A stretch of 15,941 nucleotides of DNA from SIG673 sp964570105 (GTDB lineage Bacteria; Bacillota; Clostridia; Oscillospirales; CAG-272): NCBI GenBank assembly GCA_964570105.1, contig CAZMWM010000037.1:1-15941 (forward strand), given 5' to 3'. The notes under the pieces were generated by a model. It searched no databases. It was not told where the DNA came from and saw only the letters and a list, made by a program, of their open reading frames with translations. The translations under genes and the position numbers were made by a program. This document shows, piece by piece, positions 7,422 to 13,613 of this stretch (its first letter is position 1; each line of letters begins with the position of its first letter).

Positions 7422-7492
7422 TTCGTTTTCTCCTTCATTTTATATTATTTTGTATTTTTGTACGATCGTCTTAAAAGACGGCATCGCGGATG

Positions 7493-10114
7493 TCATTTGC
7501 ACTCAAACCAGCTGTTTCCCACGGAGAGGGTGACGGTGAGCGGAACGCTGAGCTTTACCACGTTCTCCATCGTGTCCTTGAGTATCTCCGCGGCACGCTC
7601 GGCGTGGGCTTTGCTTGCTTCCACTATCAGCTCGTCGTGCACCTGCAGTATGAGTCTTGCGTCAAGCTCCTCGCTTGCGAGCCTATCTCTTACCTCTATC
7701 ATTGCCAGCTTTATTATATCGGCGCTCGAGCCTTGTATCGGACTGTTCATCGCCGCTCGTTCTCCGAACGCTCGCATCACTGCTTTTTGAGACGTAAGCT
7801 CCGGTACGTAGCGACGTCTGCCAAAGACGGTCTCGACGTATCCGTCGCGCTTGGCTTTTTCGACGACATCCGAGAGATACGAGGCGATATTTGGGTATTT
7901 TTCAAAATAACTCTTTATATACTCACCGGCTTCCTTGCGGCTCACGCCGATATCGGATGCCAGTGAAAAGTCGCCCATTCCGTAAACTATGCCGAAATTG
8001 ACCGCTTTTGCGCGCTTTCGAAGCTCCGGCGTCACTTTATCGAGCGGAACGCCGAACACCTGAGATGCGGTCAGGGCGTGGACGTCCTCGCCGCTGATAA
8101 ATCCGTCGATCATCCGCGTATCACCTGCTATATGGGCGAGCAGTCTCAGCTCTATCTGCGAATAGTCGGCATCTATCAGGACGTGCTCGCTGTCGCTCGG
8201 AATGAAATATCTCCTAAGCTCTCTGCCCAGCTGTGTGCGAACGGGGATGTTCTGGAGGTTTGGCTCGGTGGAGGACAGCCTTCCCGTGACGGTCGCGGTC
8301 TGATTGAAGCTGGTGTGCACCCGTCCGTTTGCATCCGCCGCCTTGCACAGACCGTCCGCGTACGTTGCGCGGAGCTTGGTGACGGAGCGGTATTCGAGTA
8401 TCTCATCGACTACCGTATATTCGGAACGGAGCTTTTCCAGCACCTCTGCACTCGTGGAATATCCGGTTTGCGTTTTCTTTCCGTGCGGAAGCTTCAGCTC
8501 GTCAAAGAGCACCTCGCCGAGCTGTTTCGGGGAGTTTATATTAAATTCGTGACCTGCGAGCATATATATCCGCTCGGCGTATTCCGACGCGAGCAGGTCA
8601 AGGGCTTTTCCGAATTCCTCGAGTTTTGCCGTGTCTACTCTAAATCCGAACATCTCCATCTCCGACAGCACCCGAGCGAGCGGAAGCTCTGCATTCTCGT
8701 ACAGCGAGAGCTGAGAGCTTTCTTTAAGCTTGGCTCTCACCGTCTCAAGGGTACGTGCGAGCGCGTCCGCGGCAAGCTCCGGTGCGTCCCCAAGCTCTTC
8801 TCCGAGATATATGCGGCAAAGTTCGTCAGCCGAGTAGGCGCGTGAGGATGAATTGAGCGTATAGGCGGCGAGCACGAGGTCGTCTTTTATGTTTAGAGAT
8901 ATGCGTTTCTCGGGGAATTGCCGCGCGATCTCGTTATAAAGGCTTTTCGAGTCGCAGACCGCTATCGGAAGCGAAAGCTCCGACAGCGCCCCAAGTAGCT
9001 CTGCGCGTGAGCCGTATACGTGGCGAAACACGGTATCTCTTCCACACAGGCAGAGCACTTCGCTATCGATATGAAGTCCGCCCTCAAGCTCGGATATCTT
9101 TGCCGTGTACAGCATCAGCGGCGCTTGCTCCGAGGGTATCACGTCGAGTGAGTCTACGTCGACGGTGCCCCTCGGCGTGCGGTCGGTCTTGCCGTCCGTC
9201 TCGACTTCATTTTTCGCGTTATCCTCGGTATTTACCGCGTCATTTGAGCTAAGCCCGTATTTTTTAAGATGATTTAAAAATTCAAATTCCGTAAGAAGCG
9301 AATACAGCTTGCTTCTGTCCCAACCGGAATAAAGAAGCTCCTCGAGCGGAACGTCTACGGGGACGGCGCGGTCGATCGTCGCGAGCCACAGCGAAAGATA
9401 GGCACTGTCCCTGTCCGTCTCGAGCTTGGCTTTAGCCGAAGCGCCGACCTCGGCACTGCCGACATCTGCGTACAGCGCGTCAAGCGAGCCGAACTGAGAT
9501 ATGAGCTTCAGCGCCGTTTTTTCGCCTATGCCGCGGACACCGGGAATGTTATCCGATGCGTCTCCCATAAGCGCCTTTACGTAAATGAAACGGGAGGGGG
9601 GGATACCGTAGCTTTTTACAAATTCGTCGAGGTCAAAGTGTACGTTCTCCTTGTTGGTCGCAAGGATGACGGTGACGTTTTCCGATATCAGCTGGAGAGA
9701 GTCGCGGTCTCCGGTGAACACGTATGCCTGCATTCCGGCTTCCTCAGCCATACGCGAATACGTTCCGAGAAGATCGTCAGCCTCGTAGTCCTGCTTGGTC
9801 ACGGTGTGAAATCCCAGCGCACGCACAAGCTCGTATGCATACGGAAGCTGTGCCGCAAGCTCCTCGGGCATTCCTTTACGTCCGGCTTTGTACTGCCCGT
9901 AGCGGTCGTGACGGAAGGTGTGCTTTGAAACGTCGAAGGCGACAGCCGCGTAGTCGGGCTTTAAAAGGTCAAGCTGTTTTTGCAGGATGTTCAGCATTCC
10001 GTACAGGGCATTCACGGGAAGTCCCTTGCTCGTGGTGAGCGGTCTTACACCGAAAAAGGCGCGGTTAAGTATACTGTTTCCGTCGACGAGTAATAGCTTT
10101 TTCAATTTGTTCAT
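7493..10114 (-). CDS. polA: DNA polymerase I with inactive-looking 3'-5' exonuclease domain
   Basis: 873 residues. The 5'-3' exonuclease domain (about 1-285) has LLVDGNSILNRAFF, YEADD (110-114), GDRDSLQL (135-142) and GDASDNIPGV (184-193). A linker of about 50 residues (286-330) contains NDAVN. The middle domain (about 330-500) lacks the Asp-x-Glu and other metal ligands of an active proofreading site, as in Bacillus- and Taq-type enzymes. The polymerase domain has motif A DADYSQIELR (Asp650), motif B RKRAKAVNFGIVYG (699-712) and motif C VHDE (Asp827). It replaces RNA primers and fills repair gaps. At the chosen ATG the AAAGG binding sequence is only 2 bases away, which is unusually short; a TTG three codons downstream (10105) would have an 11-base gap and give the typical start (M)KKLLLVDGNS. 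Confidence 0.97.
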   Translation of the reverse strand: MNKLKKLLLVDGNSILNRAFFGVRPLTTSKGLPVNALYGMLNILQKQLDLLKPDYAAVAFDVSKHTFRHDRYGQYKAGRKGMPEELAAQLPYAYELVRALGFHTVTKQDYEADDLLGTYSRMAEEAGMQAYVFTGDRDSLQLISENVTVILATNKENVHFDLDEFVKSYGIPPSRFIYVKALMGDASDNIPGVRGIGEKTALKLISQFGSLDALYADVGSAEVGASAKAKLETDRDSAYLSLWLATIDRAVPVDVPLEELLYSGWDRSKLYSLLTEFEFLNHLKKYGLSSNDAVNTEDNAKNEVETDGKTDRTPRGTVDVDSLDVIPSEQAPLMLYTAKISELEGGLHIDSEVLCLCGRDTVFRHVYGSRAELLGALSELSLPIAVCDSKSLYNEIARQFPEKRISLNIKDDLVLAAYTLNSSSRAYSADELCRIYLGEELGDAPELAADALARTLETVRAKLKESSQLSLYENAELPLARVLSEMEMFGFRVDTAKLEEFGKALDLLASEYAERIYMLAGHEFNINSPKQLGEVLFDELKLPHGKKTQTGYSTSAEVLEKLRSEYTVVDEILEYRSVTKLRATYADGLCKAADANGRVHTSFNQTATVTGRLSSTEPNLQNIPVRTQLGRELRRYFIPSDSEHVLIDADYSQIELRLLAHIAGDTRMIDGFISGEDVHALTASQVFGVPLDKVTPELRKRAKAVNFGIVYGMGDFSLASDIGVSRKEAGEYIKSYFEKYPNIASYLSDVVEKAKRDGYVETVFGRRRYVPELTSQKAVMRAFGERAAMNSPIQGSSADIIKLAMIEVRDRLASEELDARLILQVHDELIVEASKAHAERAAEILKDTMENVVKLSVPLTVTLSVGNSWFECK
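9225..9247. repeat. Intragenic mini-repeat encoding NDAVN (copy in polA)
   Basis: The plus strand reads TCGGTATTTACCGCGTCATT then TGA. Leftward it encodes SNDAVNTE in the inter-domain linker of PolA (residues 290-297). Compare 5052-5075 and 5539-5564. Confidence 0.5.
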
Positions 10115-10147
10115 ATCCTTTCGGGATGGAGGGGTGCTCCTTGGTCG

Positions 10148-11149
10148 TTAAACGTATAGCTGTGTGTATAAGCCCACCGGCGAATATTCCGGCACCTCGA
10201 GCGAGAGGTAACACAGCAGAGCCGGCAGATCTCCGCCACTGCATTCCGCGGTGAGCGTCAAGGAGTAACGTCCTGCGTCCCACGCGACCGTGGAGCTGTC
10301 TATCCTCACGAGACGCAGACTGCAGAAGCGCAGGCACCTTACCGTATCGAGCAATGCGCGGTCGTCCGGGGCGTTCAGGCGGAACGAGAAATATTCCTTT
10401 GCTCCTCGGGAGGTGACGCGTATCCTCTCGACATTCTTTGAAAACAGCGTGAAGCGCGTGGTCACGTCTCCTTCGCGCGACGGAACGAAGCAACTGAGCA
10501 CGGGGCAAAGCTCGTATTTTTCCGTAAGTCTGCGAAAGCCGGAGAGCGAGCCGTCGACCGACGATTCCACCGGGAGGATACAGTAACGCGCCCTTCCGTA
10601 ATAGACAGCCTCGCATACGCCGTTGAAATCCGTGGGGCAGATGCTGTCCGATGCGTCGAGAACGGACGAAAATATGCCGTATGCCGTATCGGAATACTGA
10701 TTTTTGAGATATGCGACGGTGCGGGAGCCGTCGGTGTCCGTGTCCCGTGCGAGCGAGAAGAAATTCTCAAACCGCAACGGAAATCCCTTTCTTGCGCGCG
10801 CTTTGCAGATCGCGGAGCAGAGGTATATCCTCAGGCTCGCCTCGCCGTTCTCGTCGCACGCGAGGGGGAAAGGAGAGCTTGTTTTATTCGGATCCGAATA
10901 TGATGAGAACAGACGGTCGGCGATTTCGTGGTACTGCGACATAAGAAGATCGTTCTTGGTGACGATGCCTATGTCCTCTATATCGGAAAAAAGCAGTTCT
11001 GCCGCTTCATCGATCTGATGCTCGCGAAGCGTGGAGAGGGCATCGTCCCGTTTTTTTAACATTGAAAGATTTTTTGAAAGCGTGACTTGGTATCCGAGCT
11101 TTTCGGTATCGCTTGCCGCGCCCTCCGATGCCATAAAAGTTTTGTTCAT
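10148..11149 (-). CDS. Divergent prephenate dehydratase-like protein with degenerate ACT-like C-terminus
   Basis: 333 residues from the chosen start. I recognise the prephenate dehydratase pattern in weak form: VAYLKNQYSDTAY (145-157) in the place of the usual AYLGPxGTFS, ILPVESSVDGS (191-201) in the place of VPIENSxxGS, and an intact TTRF (230-233), the Thr-Arg-Phe motif needed for catalysis in PheA enzymes. The region 250-333 resembles an ACT regulatory domain, but the Phe-binding ESRP motif is replaced by IDSS. The N-terminal 140 residues match nothing I know. It may be a catalyst of phenylalanine synthesis or a repurposed ligand sensor. Start: ATG at 11149 is favoured over 11167 (no binding site) on weak evidence; 11134 is also possible. 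polA follows after 33 bp. Confidence 0.6.
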   Translation of the reverse strand: MNKTFMASEGAASDTEKLGYQVTLSKNLSMLKKRDDALSTLREHQIDEAAELLFSDIEDIGIVTKNDLLMSQYHEIADRLFSSYSDPNKTSSPFPLACDENGEASLRIYLCSAICKARARKGFPLRFENFFSLARDTDTDGSRTVAYLKNQYSDTAYGIFSSVLDASDSICPTDFNGVCEAVYYGRARYCILPVESSVDGSLSGFRRLTEKYELCPVLSCFVPSREGDVTTRFTLFSKNVERIRVTSRGAKEYFSFRLNAPDDRALLDTVRCLRFCSLRLVRIDSSTVAWDAGRYSLTLTAECSGGDLPALLCYLSLEVPEYSPVGLYTQLYV

Positions 11150-11354
11150 AAAAATACCGTTCCGCATTCGCGGATAGCTTGTGTTGGTTTAAGATACGTG
11201 CGCCCGAATGTAAGCTTTGACACGGAGCTGTGTGCCGACGTCGCGTGGCGCGGAGTTTTTTGATATGGGCTTTGTATGGCTCCCATTGTTCTTGAAATTT
11301 TGTTTAAATGCAGACGATATCTACAAATAACGCCAAGTGACGCGAAGCATCGCA

Positions 11355-11404
11355 AGGCTCCCTTGTGTAAAGGGAGCTGTCAGCGAAGCTGACTGAGGGA
11401 TTGT
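11355..11404 (-). repeat. Repeat module M2, inverted copy
   Basis: The exact reverse orientation of the module at 489-537: AGGCTCCC first, then GTCAGCGAAGCTGAC, ending GAGGGATTGT. It is the only inverted copy in the window and carries GCGAAGC at 11383-11389. It belongs to the GTCAGC hairpin type, unlike the direct copy 210 bp to its right, which is of the GTCGCC type. Confidence 0.88.
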
Positions 11405-11443
11405 TAAACGCAAGCGAAAATAATAGGTACAAAAGTAGAAGAA

Positions 11444-11477
11444 CTCATCCACCGCTACCGCGGTCCCCCTTCCCCCG
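11444..11477 (+). repeat. Repeat module M1, truncated copy in array B
   Basis: Reads CTCATCCACCGCTACCGCGG and then TCCCCCTTCCCCC, after which it runs into module M3. The closing GGGGAAGG arm present in array A is missing. Confidence 0.75.
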
Positions 11478-11485
11478 CTTCAAGG

Positions 11486-11555
11486 CACGCCCCAAAATTA
11501 GTTCTAACACGGATTGGGCGTACCTCGCCACTAAAGTGGCGCGGAGTTTTGGTGG
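11486..11555 (+). repeat. Repeat module M3, full copy in array B
   Basis: Reads CACGCCCCAAAATTAG, TTCTAACAC, GATTGGGCGTACCTC, then the palindrome GCCACTAAAGTGGC (11527-11540) and GCGGAGTTTTGGTGG. The outer ACGCCC/GGGCGT stem is a full 6 bp here, one pair longer than in array A. Confidence 0.8.
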
Positions 11556-11616
11556 AGGGGATTTGTCGGGCTACCGCTTTGCTCGAAATCCTGTTTAAAC
11601 GCGGAAGTTTGGTTTT

Positions 11617-11666
11617 ACAATCCCTCAGTCGCCTTCGGCGACAGCTCCCTTTACACAAGGGAGCCT
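11617..11666 (+). repeat. Repeat module M2, direct copy in array B
   Basis: First hairpin GTCGCCTTCGGCGAC (11628-11642), then the CTCCC...GGGAG hairpin. It is preceded by TTTAAACGCGGAA and a TTGGTTTTACAA stretch that also precedes the first array A copy (163-186). Confidence 0.88.
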
Positions 11667-11671
11667 ACGAC

Positions 11672-11731
11672 GCTTAGTGCGAACACAGAAAATGTGATGG
11701 AATATCCCATTTCCACCGCGAAGCTGCACAG
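11672..11731 (+). repeat. Repeat module M4, copy in array B
   Basis: Reads GCTTAGTGCGAACACAGAAA, TGTGATGGAA, CCCATTTCCACCGCGAAGCT, then GCACAG. It follows M2 directly, as in array A. GCGAAGC is at 11718-11724. Confidence 0.82.
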
Positions 11732-11741
11732 AAGTTTTTGC

Positions 11742-11762
11742 CAAGCTTTTTCAAAAAGCTTG
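11742..11762. repeat. Perfect palindromic hairpin followed by GCGCGAAGCT
   Basis: CAAGCTTTTT and AAAAAGCTTG form a perfect 10-bp stem around a single C. Like the hairpin at 434-455, it is followed at once by GCGAAGC (11764-11770), then a CTACACAGAA ending. Confidence 0.75.
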
Positions 11763-11785
11763 CGCGAAGCTACACAGAAATCTAA

Positions 11786-11858
11786 CTAAAGTTTACATCC
11801 TTGCGTGTAACACGGCTTTGCCGTGTTACACCGAGTTTCCCGAAGGGAAACTCTTTTT
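11786..11858 (+). repeat. Repeat module M5 (73 bp), copy in array B
   Basis: Same length and layout as 623-695: a 12-bp hairpin at 11805-11831 with loop TTT, then GAGTTTCCC/GGGAAACTC at 11833-11853 and TTTTT. Differences from the other copy are confined to one unpaired lead base, the inverted loop and two compensated stem pairs. Confidence 0.88.
11833..11858 (+). terminator. Terminator-like hairpin at the end of M5 (array B), plus-strand orientation
   Basis: A 9-bp stem, GAA loop and five T residues. As in array A, it faces right toward a leftward gene (pduL) and has no rightward gene before it. Confidence 0.5.
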
Positions 11859-11906
11859 GCTAAAGCTTTTTCAAAAAGCGGCGCGAAGCTATACAGAAGC
11901 TTTTGT

Positions 11907-11928
11907 CCGGCTTTTCTCGAAAAGCCGG
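11907..11928. repeat. Hairpin CCGGC...GCCGG
   Basis: A 9-bp stem, CCGGCTTTT with AAAAGCCGG, and a CTCG loop; the compensated relative of 434-455. A neighbouring imperfect hairpin at 11861-11880 (AAAGCTTTTT/AAAAAGC) and GCGAAGC at 11883-11889 belong to the same unit. The GCTTTCCTTCAGAAAGC hairpin follows at 11930-11946. Confidence 0.75.
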
Positions 11929-11947
11929 TGCTTTCCTTCAGAAAGCG

Positions 11948-11991
11948 GAAGCCCCCGGCGGTCACGGAGAGTCCGGGCTGTTGGGGGCTTC
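11948..11991 (-). terminator. Probable terminator of pduL
   Basis: GAAGCCCCC and GGGGGCTTC form a 9-bp GC-rich stem with a 26-base loop, 58 bases beyond the pduL stop codon. The T-tract on the minus strand is poor (CTTCCGCTTTC), so termination may be incomplete and pduL transcripts could run into array B. Confidence 0.5.
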
Positions 11992-12049
11992 GGAATATAA
12001 CATATACGAATATGCGAAAAGAGAGGACGCGCGATGGGTGTGAAGCGGC

Positions 12050-12619
12050 TTACTTTATAAGCTCACCAAAGCACGTGCCGAACGCCGCCGCTCCGTTGGC
12101 TTCGTCGGTGTCGATGTGCATCGCAAGGCTGAATTTGGGGCTTACGCGGATAACGGTGTCTCCGAGCACGGCACTGCGCTCGGAGACTATCTTGACGGAA
12201 ACTATCTGTCCGTTCTCGACGCCGTATTTTTCCGCATCCTCGGGTGTCATGTGTATATGTCTTTTTGCGACCATCACGCCCTCGGAAAGCTCTATCTCGC
12301 CGCAGGGACCGACAAGCTTGATACCGGGCGTTCCGGCAACGTCGCCGCTTTCGCGGAGAGGGGCGGAAACTCCGAGAGTACGGGCGTCGGTATAAGACAC
12401 CTCGACCTGAGTTTTGGGACGGACGGGACCTAAGATGCTGACGTTTGCAAGCTCCTTCTTGGGACCGACAAGGTTCACGCGCTCGTTGCAGGCGAACTGA
12501 CCGGGCTGGCTCAGCTCCTTTTTGCAGGTAAGCGTGGCGCCTTTTCCGAACAGAGTCTCAAGGTCCTCCTGACTGAGATGTACGTGACGCGCAGAGGTTT
12601 CGACTAAGATCTTTTCCAT
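12050..12619 (-). CDS. pduL: Phosphate propanoyltransferase / phosphotransacylase, PduL type
   Basis: 189 residues. PduL enzymes interconvert acyl-CoA (acetyl or propionyl) and acyl-phosphate, feeding acetate kinase for ATP. The two-domain zinc fold is intact: RHVHLS (His12, His14), KRHIHM (His121, His123) and MHIDTDEANG (His168) supply metal and phosphate ligands. The protein begins right at the catalytic domain (EKILVETSARHVH), without the N-terminal amphipathic peptide that sends PduL into bacterial microcompartments, and no shell gene is nearby, so it is probably cytosolic and replaces the unrelated Pta. The ATG at 12619 has AGGAA 13 bases upstream; a TTG two codons earlier (12625) would have an 8-base gap and is an alternative start. 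It has its own promoter. Confidence 0.93.
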   Translation of the reverse strand: MEKILVETSARHVHLSQEDLETLFGKGATLTCKKELSQPGQFACNERVNLVGPKKELANVSILGPVRPKTQVEVSYTDARTLGVSAPLRESGDVAGTPGIKLVGPCGEIELSEGVMVAKRHIHMTPEDAEKYGVENGQIVSVKIVSERSAVLGDTVIRVSPKFSLAMHIDTDEANGAAAFGTCFGELIK

Positions 12620-12661
12620 TTTCAAATGACCGTTCCTTTCAAAATTCGGCTGTGCGGTACT

Positions 12662-12680
12662 GCTCGGAGACAGACCGAGC
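12662..12680 (-). other. Small hairpin in the pduL leader
   Basis: GCTCGG and CCGAGC form a 6-bp stem with a 7-base loop in the roughly 90-base untranslated leader of pduL. It does not cover the ribosome binding site. No riboswitch family is recognised. Confidence 0.35.
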
Positions 12681-12716
12681 GTGTGCAACTCGCAATGAAT
12701 AGCCGTAACGATTTTG

Positions 12717-12745
12717 ATTATACTACATTTTGCGCGGCTTGTAAA
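12717..12745 (-). promoter_or_regulatory. Sigma-A promoter of pduL
   Basis: On the minus strand TTTACA (12745-12740) is followed after exactly 17 bases by a perfect TATAAT (12722-12717). Transcription should start near 12710, giving a leader of about 90 bases. Confidence 0.85.
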
Positions 12746-12780
12746 TAGCTGAGGCGATTTTTTCTAAATTTATTTACTTT

Positions 12781-12816
12781 TACGCGTACGCATACGCACG
12801 TACGCGTACACGTGCA
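12781..12816. promoter_or_regulatory. 36-bp alternating pyrimidine/purine tract with 10-bp inverted repeat
   Basis: Every base from 12781 to 12816 alternates pyrimidine and purine. Inside it TACGCGTACG (12781-12790) and CGTACGCGTA (12799-12808) are perfect inverted arms with an 8-base spacer. It lies between the divergent pduL and tepA genes, 48 bp before the tepA start and 35 bp behind the pduL -35 box. It could be an operator, a cruciform or a Z-DNA segment. Confidence 0.7.
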
Positions 12817-12863
12817 AACGAAAAAAATAAAGGATCGTAAGATCCGAGATGCGAGAGGTATAT

Positions 12864-13544
12864 ATGGACGAGGAGCGCGAGACTGCCACGCAAGCTCCGG
12901 ACGGTGCGGTGATAGCGGACGCCGTCTACACGCTTACGATAGCCGGGCAGATAGAAGGTCACAGCGCGATGCCGCAAGGGCAGAAATCCACAAAATACGA
13001 GCTTGTCATCCCACAGCTCGTGTCGGCGGAGGAGTCTAAGGACGTGTGCGGTCTGCTCTTGATACTGAATACCGTTGGGGGAGACGTTGAGGCGGGGCTT
13101 GCGCTTTCCGAGCTTGTCGCAAGTATGAAAAAGCCGACGGCGTCGCTTGTGCTCGGAGGCGGTCATTCTATAGGAGTTCCGCTTGCGGTCAGCGCCGAGC
13201 GCTCGTTCATAGTTCCCTCGGCGACCATGACGCTCCATCCGGTGCGAACGAGCGGCGTGGTGCTCGGGGCGCCGCAGAGCTTTGAATATTTTACCCGAAT
13301 GCAGGAAAGGATAGTCAGCTTCGTAACGCTTCACAGCCGCATCAAGGCGGAACGCCTGCGTGAGCTTATGCTGAATACCGACGAGATAGCCACGGATATG
13401 GGTACCGTGCTTGACGGCGAGATGGCGGTCAAAGAGGGAATTATAGACTGCATCGGAGGGCTGAGCGACGCTTTGGGGTATATTCGGCGCCGTGCGAGCG
13501 AAAAGGACGGCAAAGACGTCGGTACCGGCAAAGACGGGACGTGA
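12864..13544 (+). CDS. tepA: ClpP-family serine protease, TepA (translocation-enhancing protein) type
   Basis: 226 residues. It has the ClpP/crotonase fold of the TepA branch, small cytosolic or membrane-associated serine proteases of Firmicutes thought to degrade peptides; the Bacillus homologue was linked to protein export. Features: LLLILNTVGGDVEAGLALSELV (oxyanion-loop region, 64-85), nucleophile Ser102 in GGHSIGVPLA, and His125 in MTLHPVR; the third acid should lie in NTDEIATDMGTVLDG. The C-terminal 20 residues are a charged tail. The ATG at 12864 is chosen over 12849 because GAGAGG precedes it by 5 bases. No promoter is clear; a GGATC/GATCC hairpin (12833-12845) sits in the leader. The next gene has its own promoter, so tepA is probably monocistronic. 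Confidence 0.88.
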   Translation: MDEERETATQAPDGAVIADAVYTLTIAGQIEGHSAMPQGQKSTKYELVIPQLVSAEESKDVCGLLLILNTVGGDVEAGLALSELVASMKKPTASLVLGGGHSIGVPLAVSAERSFIVPSATMTLHPVRTSGVVLGAPQSFEYFTRMQERIVSFVTLHSRIKAERLRELMLNTDEIATDMGTVLDGEMAVKEGIIDCIGGLSDALGYIRRRASEKDGKDVGTGKDGT

Positions 13545-13613
13545 TCGGCTCTCGGTCGAGCATAGATATCGGTCTAATCCGAGAATATATTTAAATACGA
13601 TGCAATAAAGCTC

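Larger units (their letters stand above)
11150..12049. other. Non-coding repeat array B (overview)
   Basis: No credible gene lies here. The left 200 bp (11150-11354) is mostly unique and should hold the promoter of the leftward genes, but I see no convincing -35/-10 pair; 11243-11256 keeps a decayed fragment of M3 (GTGGCGCGGAGTTTTT). The rest is modules: inverted M2 11355-11404, M1 11444-11477, M3 11486-11555, M2 11617-11666, M4 11672-11731, hairpin 11742-11762, M5 11786-11858, and hairpins 11861-11880, 11907-11928 and 11930-11946. It ends at a terminator-like hairpin (11948-11991) behind pduL. Confidence 0.85.

Noticed and set aside
8078..8845. 255-codon open frame opposite polA (with similar ones at 4661-5416 and 3234-3818)
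   Set aside because: They are antisense to clearly conserved genes, with no start signals or recognisable domains.
10065..10616. 183-codon leftward frame overlapping the dehydratase-like gene and the polA start
   Set aside because: It is in another frame of the dehydratase-like gene, whose TTRF and ESS motifs lie in the longer frame; its composition is Arg-rich shadow.
11216..11221. TTTGACA-like -35 box on the plus strand in array B
   Set aside because: No -10 sequence at 16-18 bases and no rightward gene follow.
13550..13584. Terminator for tepA
   Set aside because: Only a 6-bp TCTCGG/CCGAGA stem with a 23-base loop and no T-tract, so it is too weak to call.
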